Shown here piece by piece: positions 25,301-34,105 of a stretch of DNA of 64,000 nucleotides. Below the pieces are notes generated by a model. That model had not been told where the DNA came from. It searched no databases and saw only the letters and a program-made list of their open reading frames with translations. The translations under genes and the position numbers were made by a program. Location of the stretch: positions 883,501 to 947,500 of the forward strand of contig NZ_CP049057.1 of NCBI RefSeq assembly GCF_011044175.1, written 5' to 3'. The stretch's first letter is position 1; every line of letters begins with the position of its first letter. This DNA is from Rasiella rasia. Its GTDB lineage: Bacteria; Bacteroidota; Bacteroidia; Flavobacteriales; Flavobacteriaceae.

Positions 25301-27811
25301 GCAAATCCGCGCCCTGCTGCACCAGACGCTGTAGGTGGTACGGTTAAAGTGGCTAGTTTTAATGTATTAAACTACTTCACCACACTCAACGAACGTGGTG
25401 CAAACTCTATTGCCGAATTAGACCGCCAGCGCGAAAAAATAGCCGCTGCCATTTGTGGTCTTGAAGCAGACATTGTTGGACTTATTGAAATTGAAAACAA
25501 CGGTGTAACAGCAATTAATGACCTGTTAAATGGAACCAACGGAGTGAATGCAATCTGCGGTACAACCTATGCAGCGGTTAATACAGGCGTTATTGGAACC
25601 GATGAAATTGCTGTAGCCTTTATTTACAATACAGCTACTATAAGTTTACAAGGTGCTTTTGCACTTCTAGACAATTCGGTAGACCCACGTTTTAATGACG
25701 ATAAAAACCGTCCGGCACTAGCGCAAACATTCTCGCAAATTTCTACGGGTGCTGCACTAACCGTTGTGGTAAATCACTTAAAGTCGAAAGGATCGCCATG
25801 TGATGCTGAAGGAGATCCTGATTTAAACGATGGGGCCGGAAATTGTAACATCATTAGAGCCGAAGCTGCTGCTGCTATGGTAGATTGGTTAGCAACAGAT
25901 CCAACGGCTAGTGGAGATGAAGATTACCTTATTATAGGTGACTTAAACTCGTATAGCAAAGAAGACCCTATCGATAATATTCTTGCTGGACCAGATGACA
26001 TTCTAGGTTCGTCAGACGATTATTCAGACCTTATTTTAGACTACCAAGGACCCAATGCATATAGCTACGTTTTTGACGGACAACTAGGGTACTTAGACTA
26101 TGCAATGGCAAGTTCAACGTTGGCAACTCAGGTAACTGGAACCACGGTGTGGCACACCAATGCAGACGAAATCAATGTATTCGATTATAACGACGATATC
26201 CAAGATACTGGAGAGTCTTCTTTCCAGAGAGAGTCTTCTGTATTGCCGGTGTACGAAGCAAATGCATTTAGAGCTTCAGATCACGACGCTATACTTGTAG
26301 GAATCAATTTAGCTTCACCACCAACCATTACCTGTCCTGCAGACATCACTATAGACAATACCCCAGGTATGTGTAGTGGTACTGTGAGTTTTCCAGATGC
26401 AGTTGCCTCAGATCCAGATGGTGACTTGGTTTCTGTGATACAAACACAAGGTCCTGTTTCAGGAAGCACCTTCCCTGTTGGCACAACACTTATTGAATTT
26501 ACGGCAACCGATGCAGCCGGAAATACAGCTACCTGTACCTTTAATGTGACAGTGGCCGATACTGAAATGCCAGTAGCCGTATGCCAAGACATCACAATTC
26601 AATTAGACGCTGCTGGAAATGCAACGATTACTGCTTCAGAAGTAGACGGTGGTTCTACAGATAACTGCGGAATTGCTTCTATTTCAGTAAGCAACGACAC
26701 ATTTGACTGTACCAACGTAGGTACCAACAATGTTACGCTAACTGTAACCGACGTAAACGGAAATGTTGGAACATGTATAGCAGTTGTTACTGTAGAAGAT
26801 GTTACAGCACCAACAGCAGTATGCCAAGATATTACCGTAGCATTAGACGCTACAGGTATGGCTACAATTACTGCTTCAGACGTAGATGGTGGAAGTACAG
26901 ATGGGTGTGCTATTGCAAGTTTAGCTGTAGACATCACAGAATTTGATTGTACCAACTTAGGCGAAAATACAGTAACCTTAACAATCACAGACGTAGGTGG
27001 TAATACAGACACCTGTACCGCAATCGTTACCGTAATAGATGATATTGCACCAGTTGTAAGCTGTATGGACATCACCCTAGCCCTAGACGAGAACGGAGAG
27101 GCGTCTATCACTGCCTCAGATATATTAGATGGCAGTACAGACAACTGTGCCGTAGACGTAAGCTCTGTTGATATTTCAGATTTCGACTGTTCTGATATTG
27201 GTACGCCTGTAGAGGTAACGGTACTAGTTGCAGATGCTAGTGGAAATAGCGCAGCGTGTACAGCCATTGTAACAGTAGTAGATGACTTAGCACCTGTACT
27301 TACGTGTCCGGCAGACCAAACGGTGGTTGCCGAGCTTCCAAGCGATTTATACGAAGTACCTGACTATTTTGCAACAGGAGAAGCAACTGCGGTAGATAAT
27401 TGTACAGACCCTGTAACACTTACTACACAAGATCCTGCAGCAGGAACGATGATTCCAGCGGGTTCAACTACTGTAACCTTAACGGCTACAGATGCCTTCG
27501 GAAATGTTGCAACATGTAGTTTTGAAGTTGAAGTTGATTTACAGTTAGGGGTTGGCGAAAGTGATTTTGAGAACGGTATCACCGTATATCCAAATCCAGC
27601 AAGCACTGAATTTGTATTAGTAAACGGAACAAACGATACGCTAAAAGCAGCAACTTTATTTGATGTTACCGGAAAGATGGTAAAAACCATAAACCTAACC
27701 AACATGAAGAACCAACAAACCATTGGTATTTCAGAATTGGCATCTGGTGTATATCTGTTACAAATAGAAGGAACTTCTAACAGTACCATAAAGCGTATTG
27801 TTAAAAAATAA
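22352..27811 (+). CDS. ExeM/NucH-type extracellular endonuclease with lamin-tail, HYR and T9SS domains
   Basis: 1819 aa. Signal peptide ending SYGQ, then a cohesin/dockerin-like beta region. Two lamin-tail-like domains follow (about 268 LVISEIMYNPNSSEDNWEW and about 465 LLISEVTVTPTAGEFIEIY). A bacterial OB-like segment is at about 735-900, and the endonuclease/exonuclease/phosphatase domain is at about 998-1315 with KVASFNVLNYF, IENNG, VVNHLKSKGSPC, IIGDLNSYSKEDP and SDHDAILVG, all catalytic blocks intact. HYR/PKD-like repeats run about 1325-1730 and a T9SS sorting domain about 1735-1819 (GITVYPNPASTEFVLV). It is a secreted Ca/Mg-dependent DNase that likely degrades extracellular or biofilm DNA for phosphate and nucleotides. 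ATG at 22352 or 22355. Monocistronic with its own terminator. Confidence 0.93.
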   Translation: MMRKQLPFIYVLTLLCCIPFSYGQTTLGFEDFDGNAVNLNASANVADYLSGGGSGGDVFGRVDGQLGGNGMPFDVADDTAADVSGAMIGSPFPADTRGIAGQNTTAFFALNDMDGVGVNNATWTFTGFGSATLTSIAIDIAAMGDFEAATTDGFLIEASVDAGPFQEIFRAATDESASKTYRQLDSGTISTENDPLELFIDGSATSVGFLDKCDHTTGNFDTYTSTLLNGTTATSVTIRLSWAGTPSGSEPMGIDNITISGTPAGPPQLVISEIMYNPNSSEDNWEWVEIYNAGTLAADLSGFVLDDNNGVAHGSANIASGTIPAGGSAILYNADDVTAADFMAAWGTVNLIAVTNWSAGALNNGGDTVGIWEDFASYSGDNVTQANVIDNVPYDDAGVWPTDNNAASIYLTNLAADNDNGANWAISTDGGTTPLFEGYTSTTGGGNSGNDIGSPGIAAGGLMPLLISEVTVTPTAGEFIEIYNPNAAAVDLTDVYLTDATFAGGSTYYYNIVTGTNAGGGGFGDFLARFPNGASIAAGEYQTVAISGSDNYTATYGTAPTYELYEDAGTADAIPDMLEGLPGSINGQGGLTNSGEVAILFYWDGTTDLVTDLDYILWGDTAEAVDKTGITIDGPDADAIGSTYANDTPIANQELVAGSSHSAGDSFQRNDLTEGAELTGVGNGLNGDDETSEDLSNTWCTSAHTAGILNACTPVVAPLLLVSEVQGPGLTTPEAGNSVRVEAIVVGDYQNDDQLSGFFIQEEDADADADSMTSEGVFVYCDTCPTDVAVGDLVDVTGIAVDFFGMTQIDVSSGGTISVVSSGNPLPTPATITLPAPAGTDLEGTFESVEGMLTTITTDLVVSEYFELARYGTLVLNANNRVKQFTDTNDPDVAGYAAFLSQLESSRIILDDDTNIQNDAVLVGPDEPYYYPRPGLSNTNLIRGGDQISNLTGVMHWSFSGQSGTDAWRIRPVEPAFSYDFTSANPRPAAPDAVGGTVKVASFNVLNYFTTLNERGANSIAELDRQREKIAAAICGLEADIVGLIEIENNGVTAINDLLNGTNGVNAICGTTYAAVNTGVIGTDEIAVAFIYNTATISLQGAFALLDNSVDPRFNDDKNRPALAQTFSQISTGAALTVVVNHLKSKGSPCDAEGDPDLNDGAGNCNIIRAEAAAAMVDWLATDPTASGDEDYLIIGDLNSYSKEDPIDNILAGPDDILGSSDDYSDLILDYQGPNAYSYVFDGQLGYLDYAMASSTLATQVTGTTVWHTNADEINVFDYNDDIQDTGESSFQRESSVLPVYEANAFRASDHDAILVGINLASPPTITCPADITIDNTPGMCSGTVSFPDAVASDPDGDLVSVIQTQGPVSGSTFPVGTTLIEFTATDAAGNTATCTFNVTVADTEMPVAVCQDITIQLDAAGNATITASEVDGGSTDNCGIASISVSNDTFDCTNVGTNNVTLTVTDVNGNVGTCIAVVTVEDVTAPTAVCQDITVALDATGMATITASDVDGGSTDGCAIASLAVDITEFDCTNLGENTVTLTITDVGGNTDTCTAIVTVIDDIAPVVSCMDITLALDENGEASITASDILDGSTDNCAVDVSSVDISDFDCSDIGTPVEVTVLVADASGNSAACTAIVTVVDDLAPVLTCPADQTVVAELPSDLYEVPDYFATGEATAVDNCTDPVTLTTQDPAAGTMIPAGSTTVTLTATDAFGNVATCSFEVEVDLQLGVGESDFENGITVYPNPASTEFVLVNGTNDTLKAATLFDVTGKMVKTINLTNMKNQQTIGISELASGVYLLQIEGTSNSTIKRIVKK

Positions 27812-27828
27812 ACCTTTCAACGTAATTG

Positions 27829-27862
27829 AAAACCCGCTCTTAATTAAGGAGCGGGTTTTTTT
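27829..27862 (+). terminator. Terminator of the nuclease gene
   Basis: An 11-bp perfect stem, AAAACCCGCTC and GAGCGGGTTTT, with a 9-nt loop, followed by T's. Confidence 0.88.
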
Positions 27863-27938
27863 ATGCTTTAAAGTATTGTTAAGGATGATTCGCACAAAGG
27901 CATATATTGTATTTTTATAGGAACTAACTTTAATTGTT

Positions 27939-28640
27939 ATGTCTGATATTTTAAGACGAATCATAGCTGCCGAACGCCTAGAGGACAATCCGTTTTTTAA
28001 AGATGCCGAAGGAAGGATTATAGAACTCACTTCAGATCGCGGTGAAGTCTTTACAGGCTATTACCAAGCAGATGATGCCACCTATTATGCTGAAAAAGAT
28101 TGGTTAGAGAAAGAACGCGCCTTAGAGCTTGAGCGACTTGCTGAATTAGAGTACAAAGCCGAACAAGCTAAACTTTCCGCAGCACGTGAAGCCCGAGAAC
28201 AAAAGCGTGCCGCATTAGAACAACTTAGTAAAAAAGCAGAGAAAGGCAACAAAAATACTGTTCAATCAACACAAAAAATGGGACGGATAACCCTGATTTT
28301 TGCCAGCGCGAGTATTCTAATAGCAATCATAGCCCTTTCTTATTTTATGTGGCCTAGGACTACTTCGGCAGTAACAACACCTACTCCAACAATTGAGAAC
28401 GATAGCATAAAACCCGAACCAACACCAACGGTATTTGGCAATGCCATAATCACAGGAAGTGATGTACGCATGCGAATGGAACCTAATCTTGAAGCCAAGG
28501 TAATTACATTTTTCCCAGAAGAAGGCGAAGCTGTTCAGTTACTACAGCCAGCTACAGATTCTCTAAATTGGGCAAAGGTGCAACGTGAAAACGGGACTGC
28601 AGGTTGGGTGTATGCAAATTACATCAAGCCTTTACAATAA
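27939..28640 (+). CDS. Membrane protein with C-terminal SH3b domain
   Basis: 233 aa. A charged cytosolic N-terminus (about 1-60) is followed by a long Ala/Glu/Lys coiled coil (about 60-105) and one transmembrane helix (ITLIFASASILIAIIALSYF, about 117-136). After a Thr/Pro linker comes an SH3b domain (about 165-233: GSDVRMRMEPNLEAKVI, GTAGWVYANYIKPL). SH3b domains commonly bind peptidoglycan or peptides, so the extracytoplasmic end may contact the cell wall. No named family; role unknown. Confidence 0.75.
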   Translation: MSDILRRIIAAERLEDNPFFKDAEGRIIELTSDRGEVFTGYYQADDATYYAEKDWLEKERALELERLAELEYKAEQAKLSAAREAREQKRAALEQLSKKAEKGNKNTVQSTQKMGRITLIFASASILIAIIALSYFMWPRTTSAVTTPTPTIENDSIKPEPTPTVFGNAIITGSDVRMRMEPNLEAKVITFFPEEGEAVQLLQPATDSLNWAKVQRENGTAGWVYANYIKPLQ

Positions 28641-28714
28641 CTGTATGCGTAAAAAGCAAGCGGCTTTCGTACATTTTTCAACAGGCTTCATACCCCAATT
28701 ACACCAACAACCGC

Positions 28715-28722
28715 TACCTTTG
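28715..28722 (+). promoter_or_regulatory. Candidate -7 element of the HAD gene
   Basis: TACCTTTG matches TAnnTTTG, 21 bp before the ATG. Confidence 0.4.
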
Positions 28723-28742
28723 TTGCTTTAAGTAAAAAAACT

Positions 28743-29399
28743 ATGCTAAAAGCTGTATTATTTGACATGGACGGGGTAATTGTAGACACAGAACCCTTAC
28801 ACCGTAAAGCCTATTTTATGATGTTTAATGATATGAACATCAACGTAACCGAAACTATGTATACAGGTTTCACTGGGCAATCTACCATTAATATTTGCAA
28901 GCAATTGGTACATCATTTTGGGTTAACGGTTCCTGCGGAAACTTTAGTGGCGGTAAAACGTAAGCATTTTAAGCAACTCTTTGATACAGATACTTCGTTG
29001 CAATTATTAGATGGCGTACTGGATCTTATAAAAGACTATCACCAAAACGGACTCACCTTGGTCTTAGCCTCCTCTGCTTCTATGCCTAATATTAACCGAA
29101 TTTTTGACCGCTTTGATCTCAATCATTATTTTGTGGGGAAAATTAGTGGCGCAGATCTAAAAGCAAGCAAGCCACACCCCGAGATTTTTATAAAAGCAGC
29201 CGAAATGGCGGGACAACCTAGAGAACACTGTATGGTGATAGAAGATGCCACTAACGGAGTTAAAGCCGCGAAAGCTGCCGGGATTTATTGTGTTGCCTAC
29301 GACAGCAAACACTCTACCGAACAAGATTATAGTCTAGCCGATAAGGTTGTGAGGAGTTTTGAGGAGATTGGGTATGCATTCGTAAAGAACATTGTTTAA
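28743..29399 (+). CDS. HAD-superfamily phosphatase (beta-phosphoglucomutase-like)
   Basis: 218 aa, HAD subfamily IA. Motif I is FDMDGVIVDTEP (nucleophile D8, acid D10), with an alpha-helical cap about 15-80, motif II LASSAS, Lys in KASKPHPEIF and motif IV VIEDATNGVKAAKAAG. The DMDGVIVDTEPLH start fits the beta-phosphoglucomutase/2-deoxyglucose-6-phosphatase branch. It acts on small phosphorylated metabolites in the cytosol; exact substrate not predictable. Convergent with the type I restriction operon. Confidence 0.9.
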   Translation: MLKAVLFDMDGVIVDTEPLHRKAYFMMFNDMNINVTETMYTGFTGQSTINICKQLVHHFGLTVPAETLVAVKRKHFKQLFDTDTSLQLLDGVLDLIKDYHQNGLTLVLASSASMPNINRIFDRFDLNHYFVGKISGADLKASKPHPEIFIKAAEMAGQPREHCMVIEDATNGVKAAKAAGIYCVAYDSKHSTEQDYSLADKVVRSFEEIGYAFVKNIV

Positions 29400-29432
29400 G
29401 AAAGCGAGATTTATTAAGATTTAAATATTTCA

Positions 29433-30953
29433 TTATTCGTCATCGTCTAAAGTTGCTATTATTTCTCTAAAACTATTCAATCCTGCTTCAATGTTTTCTA
29501 TAATTTCATGAGCTAACACATCGGGGTCTGGAAGATTGTCTAAATCTGTAAGACTTTTATCTCGCAACCAAAAAATGTCTAAGCTTGTTTTATCTCTTGC
29601 AATAATTTCATCATAATTGTATTTTCTCCATCTACCCTCTTCATTTTCCTCGCTCCAAGTTTCTTTTCTTTTATCAATGTTTTTACTATTGTACAACTTA
29701 ACAAACTCCTCAAGATGCTGTTGACGCATAGGGCTTTTCTTTGGCGTGTGATGCACGTTGGTTCTATAATCATAAAACCATATTTCTTTTGTCCAAGCTT
29801 CTTTACTTGCAGGCCTATTCTTGAAAAACAAAACGTTTGCTTTTACGCCTTGTGCATAAAAAATACCCGTTGGAAGTCTCAAAATAGTGTGTAATTCTGC
29901 CGTTTTCATTAACTGCTTTCTCACTTCTTCTCCTGCACCACCTTCAAACAATACATTGTCTGGAAGTACAACCGCTGCTTCGCCGTTTATTTTAAGCTGT
30001 GTTTTTATATGTTGTAAAAAGTTGAGTTGTTTGTTTGATGTCGTCTCCCAAAAATCCTGACGGTTATAACTTAGATCTTCTTTTACAATTTCACCTTGTT
30101 CATTGGTAAAGGTCATGCTGCTTTTTTTTCCAAAAGGTGGATTTGCCAACACATAATCGTAACGTTCTCCATCATCTGCAATTAAAGCATCATTTGGGTT
30201 GATAAACGATTCTCCATCAATTTCTCCAATATTGTGCAGATACATATTCATTAAACACATTCTACGTGTATTGGCAACAATTTCGTTGCCGTAAAAAGTT
30301 TTGTTTTTTAAAAATTCCTTTTCTTCTCGGTCTAACTTATTATTATCTACAATCCAATCGTAAGCCGCTAAAAAGAAACCACCAGTACCACACGCTGGGT
30401 CTACAATTGTTTTTAATGGTTTGGGTTGTATACAAGCCACCATAGTTTTAATTAATGCCCTGGGTGTAAAGTACTGCCCTGCTCCACTTTTAGTGTCTTC
30501 TGCGTTTTTCTCTAAAAGGCCTTCATAAATTTTACCTTTAATATCTGCCCCCATCATGGACCAATCTTCTTTGTCGATTAGGTTAATGACTTTAAGCAAT
30601 TTGGCAGGGTCTTGTATTTTATTTTGGCTTTTGGTAAATATTTGCCCTAATGTTCCTTTTTCTGTAGAAAGCGTGCGTAATAATTGACTGTAAAAAGACT
30701 CTAACTCTGCACCACGTTTGCTGGATAGGGTTTCCCAGTTGGCAATTTCGGCATCTGCAACCTCATTGCCTTCTACATCTTTTAACTTCGGAAATTTTAA
30801 GCCTTTATTATAGGGCGGTTTGTTAAGCTCATCTGCCATTTTTAAAAACAACAAATAAGTAATTTGTTCTAAATAATCTCCATAGCCCACACCATCATCA
30901 CGAAGTACGTTAGCAAGGTTCCATATTTTTGATATTATTGTTGAATCTGTCAT
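29433..30953 (-). CDS. hsdM: Type I restriction-modification methyltransferase subunit HsdM
   Basis: 506 aa N6-adenine methyltransferase that combines with HsdS (M2S) and HsdR. The HsdM_N helical bundle spans about 8-130, SAM-binding motif I is DPACGTGGF (185-193), and catalytic motif IV is NPPF (271-274), both intact. Last gene of the operon hsdR-hsdS-X-hsdM; its ATG overlaps the stop of the 610-aa gene by one base (TAATG), suggesting translational coupling. Confidence 0.97.
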   Translation of the reverse strand: MTDSTIISKIWNLANVLRDDGVGYGDYLEQITYLLFLKMADELNKPPYNKGLKFPKLKDVEGNEVADAEIANWETLSSKRGAELESFYSQLLRTLSTEKGTLGQIFTKSQNKIQDPAKLLKVINLIDKEDWSMMGADIKGKIYEGLLEKNAEDTKSGAGQYFTPRALIKTMVACIQPKPLKTIVDPACGTGGFFLAAYDWIVDNNKLDREEKEFLKNKTFYGNEIVANTRRMCLMNMYLHNIGEIDGESFINPNDALIADDGERYDYVLANPPFGKKSSMTFTNEQGEIVKEDLSYNRQDFWETTSNKQLNFLQHIKTQLKINGEAAVVLPDNVLFEGGAGEEVRKQLMKTAELHTILRLPTGIFYAQGVKANVLFFKNRPASKEAWTKEIWFYDYRTNVHHTPKKSPMRQQHLEEFVKLYNSKNIDKRKETWSEENEEGRWRKYNYDEIIARDKTSLDIFWLRDKSLTDLDNLPDPDVLAHEIIENIEAGLNSFREIIATLDDDE

Positions 30954-32785
30954 TAATGATTTTTAAATTTTTTATTTAATGTTTTTTCCTCTGAAGAATA
31001 TGACCAATATTTCAAAGGCAATTTTAATTTGTCTTTTAAGTTTTGAAAATAAGTCAAATCGAATTCAGTTGGTGTTGCAGGACCAATAATTATTAGTTGT
31101 TTAAATTCCAAAGAAGTATCCAGAAGCGCATATTCAATTATTTGTCCTAGAGCCTGTCGTATACAAGCCAAAACGGAATTTGCAGTTTTAACTTCGAATA
31201 ATATGTACTTGTCTTTGTGTTTAGCTGCACAATCAACAAGGTTATTACATATTCTTGTCTTTTCAGTAGAAATTTCAAAACCTTTGTATTCTTTAGATTG
31301 TGTTAAGTAAGCATGCAAATCGTTCGTAATATCTGCGTGTGTGCGATTAACGTTTCTTTTTCCACCACTTACATTTTGAGCATAAGAATTTGAACCTGTC
31401 CCATTTCCAGTTTCAAACTTCATTTTTGGGTCTTTAATTTCTGCATCAACAATTTCGACCAAAGTTTCCAAATCATCATCTATAACTCTAGGTATAAATC
31501 GATGTATTTTTATAGCATCCTCGTCTAATAATATTGGTTCTTGGTATATTACTGCGTCATCAACATGAAAGGCCAGATTCGGTCTTAACTCTAGTGTTTT
31601 CATCAATTTAGTATCTGCCTCCACTTCTTCTAACTCCCTTAACATCAAATCTCTACTGTTTTCAAAAACTGTTACTACTTCTTCCTCAACATCATCAATA
31701 TCATGATATACTTCTACATTTGATAATTTTCCTATGAGAAAATTTTGCTTTGTAGAAGGATGAATACTGTATAAATAAAGCTCATTTATAAACGAAGCAT
31801 TTACAGGCATAGATGCGACACCTCTAATGTAACCATATCTGTAACTATCAATTAAATACCTATTATTAAAAAGCCACTCTTCAAATCCAAAACCATATTG
31901 TTGGTGGTGTGCTTTATTTTTTCTTCCTTGCCATTTTTGATTCCAATACCTCTCCATTGGAACTTGCCAATTATTGTCATTCCAAACAATACGCATTAAT
32001 CGTTTTTCAGGCCAAAGCAAATAATATATTTCAGAATAAGTATCTAGATGTTTGGAATAAAATGCATCCGTTTCTTTTACTAAAGATTTCCATGAATATT
32101 TTTCAACATCTTCTTTTTTTACATAGTGAAAACTAGCATTAGCTTGTTCTCGTAGTTTGAAAAATAAATCTTTTTGTGATTGGGTGATAGTTTTATCACT
32201 CCATTGAATATCCATTTTGTAATCTAAATCTCCATTTTCATCAACTCCAACAGTAAAAAATAATAAACTATTATTTCCATCGTATGGCTTGAGACTACAC
32301 CAAGCATATTGTTTATAGGTTTGAAAACCTGATTTTTGATGACGTGTATTCCATCCACGCCTTTTACTAACAATTTTCCAACCTAATTCTTCTAACTTTT
32401 CAGCCCAAAGTTGTGTTTTACTCCATACAGTATCTCTTAAAAAATCACCTATGTTTCTGTCAACAGGATTTAAGGAATTATAATCTTTACGAGCAATTAA
32501 TATTTGAAAAGATTTTAATTCTTTTTCTGTAAAAAAATTATCAGCTCTAGTTGTATCAACAATCGGGAAACCAAGATTTAATAAAGCTTTTTGTGCTTGA
32601 TTCGTATCAAAACTATCTCTATTTATGGGATTAGCAACAATCTCGTAATGTTTTGAAATTACTGCACTAGGCGAAATCAATTTACCTTTCCACCAAACAG
32701 CGTAGTCAGTTTTTCTTAAGTTGTCTTCCCTAATTAAAGCTTTAATTGATAGTACTGCATCGTTTTGAGTTATATCTTGAAACAT
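30953..32785 (-). CDS. Uncharacterised 610-aa protein with PD-(D/E)xK-like nuclease domain inside the hsd operon
   Basis: No close family recognised. Residues about 25-80 (YAVWWKGKLISPSAVI, then LLNLGFPIV) resemble the small N-terminal modules of several modification-dependent restriction enzymes. The middle (about 115-330) is rich in W/Y/F and holds YGFGFEEWLF (297-306) followed by YGYIRG. A charged, acidic stretch spans about 360-460. The C-terminal domain (about 480-600) carries a PD-(D/E)xK signature: D518, F530-E531-V-K533, then R543-Q544 in an IRQALGQIIEY helix. The gene starts 3 bp after hsdS and overlaps hsdM by one base, so it is co-expressed with the type I system. I infer a nuclease or an auxiliary restriction factor; catalysis is not proven. 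No signal peptide or membrane segment. Confidence 0.75.
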   Translation of the reverse strand: MFQDITQNDAVLSIKALIREDNLRKTDYAVWWKGKLISPSAVISKHYEIVANPINRDSFDTNQAQKALLNLGFPIVDTTRADNFFTEKELKSFQILIARKDYNSLNPVDRNIGDFLRDTVWSKTQLWAEKLEELGWKIVSKRRGWNTRHQKSGFQTYKQYAWCSLKPYDGNNSLLFFTVGVDENGDLDYKMDIQWSDKTITQSQKDLFFKLREQANASFHYVKKEDVEKYSWKSLVKETDAFYSKHLDTYSEIYYLLWPEKRLMRIVWNDNNWQVPMERYWNQKWQGRKNKAHHQQYGFGFEEWLFNNRYLIDSYRYGYIRGVASMPVNASFINELYLYSIHPSTKQNFLIGKLSNVEVYHDIDDVEEEVVTVFENSRDLMLRELEEVEADTKLMKTLELRPNLAFHVDDAVIYQEPILLDEDAIKIHRFIPRVIDDDLETLVEIVDAEIKDPKMKFETGNGTGSNSYAQNVSGGKRNVNRTHADITNDLHAYLTQSKEYKGFEISTEKTRICNNLVDCAAKHKDKYILFEVKTANSVLACIRQALGQIIEYALLDTSLEFKQLIIIGPATPTEFDLTYFQNLKDKLKLPLKYWSYSSEEKTLNKKFKNH

Positions 32786-32788
32786 ACT

Positions 32789-34105
32789 TTATTTCTTTAA
32801 TTTCTCTGCTTTAATTCTCTCCAACAAATCCCCAGCTGGCTCATACTCTGGATGCGCTTTACAAGCAGCAATTTCTTCTTCGCTTAACAATTTTCCCTCA
32901 AATGCTTTTTTAAGAATGCTTTGGCGTAAGGCTTGGGCTTTCTCTAAACTGTCTGCAATATCTTTTTCTACTGTGTCACAAACCGATAAACGACTTTCTA
33001 TGTCGCTGACAATTTGGTGTTGAGCTTCTTTTGAACAAATTGGAATTTCTAATTTTAAGAAGGCTTTCTGAGTTAAGTTCAATCCACTATCGCTACTACC
33101 TGATTTCATTATTTCTATTTCACTTAAAATTTCAGGGGAATTTAAAGCGTATTCGAAATATTCTGGTGTAACCAATTCTTGGTTTATACCAATACGGTAA
33201 ACTTTATCACAATTAATAAGTTTTGGTCTAGTTTGTTTTACCAAACAACAAATACCAACTCTTACTCTTGGTCCAGCACGAGTTATTAAAATATCCCCCT
33301 TTTTTATTTCGTGTTGTTCTCTAGGTTCTAAAGTATCTGGTAAAATCTTATTTTCAATTTCTACAAATTTTCCAGCTTGAATTGCTGACGTTTTAATTAC
33401 AGCCCATTCTGTTGGGTCGGTTGAGTTTTGATTAATACATTTTGGACTCCAACCTTGACTTAAGTTATCAACTAATTCCGAAATCTCTATTTTTTTATTT
33501 TTTGGAAAACAAGAAGAAAGAACCGCTTGCCTATAAATAACCAATTGGTTTTGTGCTTTTTTAAGGTCTGCAATACCACTATCTAAACTGCTGAAAAGTT
33601 CTTCTATTTTTTTGACAATTGTTTTTTGAATTGGTAAAGGCGGTAATGGAATTTCCGCATTTAAAATATGTTCTCTTTTTAAGTTATTAATGTTTGAACC
33701 TTTTGAGGCTTTACTAATAATTCCTCTGAATGTACTTGAGTGAAAATAACATTGGATAAATTTTGAATTAATGTTTTCATTCGGTCTAAAAACTGAACAA
33801 AAAGCTCCAAAACTTAAATTGTAATTATCTTTTGCCTGTGCCGATTTGCCAACTAAATGTTTGCTTCCACTCGACATTGCAAAAATAATATCGCCAGATA
33901 ATATTTTCTGTTCTTCCTTAACTAACTCTTCTTCAACATACTTTAAGTTATCAAAATTTAGGTGGTTTTCATTTATGTTATTTGCTCTTAAAATCGGTAA
34001 AAAATTGTCCTTTGCAATATCTGCTGATTGAGGTTTTTTATAATTAATTCCTCTTATTAAATCGCCTAGTAAATTAGCCTCACATTCTATCCAATCTTCT
34101 TTCAT
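32789..34105 (-). CDS. hsdS: Type I restriction specificity subunit HsdS
   Basis: 438 aa. It contains two target-recognition domains: TRD1 about 1-160, and TRD2 about 215-370 (STDPTEWAVIKTSAIQ, KKGDILITRAGPRVRVG). Each is followed by a conserved coiled-coil region: LPPLPIQKTIVKKIEELF at about 155-172, and a second one ending RQSILKKAFEGKLL. Both halves appear intact, so it should recognise a bipartite sequence that cannot be predicted here. Its ATG overlaps the hsdR stop by one base (TAATG), and the next gene starts 3 bp after its stop. Confidence 0.95.
   Translation of the reverse strand: MKEDWIECEANLLGDLIRGINYKKPQSADIAKDNFLPILRANNINENHLNFDNLKYVEEELVKEEQKILSGDIIFAMSSGSKHLVGKSAQAKDNYNLSFGAFCSVFRPNENINSKFIQCYFHSSTFRGIISKASKGSNINNLKREHILNAEIPLPPLPIQKTIVKKIEELFSSLDSGIADLKKAQNQLVIYRQAVLSSCFPKNKKIEISELVDNLSQGWSPKCINQNSTDPTEWAVIKTSAIQAGKFVEIENKILPDTLEPREQHEIKKGDILITRAGPRVRVGICCLVKQTRPKLINCDKVYRIGINQELVTPEYFEYALNSPEILSEIEIMKSGSSDSGLNLTQKAFLKLEIPICSKEAQHQIVSDIESRLSVCDTVEKDIADSLEKAQALRQSILKKAFEGKLLSEEEIAACKAHPEYEPAGDLLERIKAEKLKK

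Noticed and set aside
26599-27267. 222-aa minus-strand ORF
   Set aside because: Antisense shadow of the repetitive HYR domains of the nuclease gene; low-complexity Ser/Thr/Val composition and no start context.
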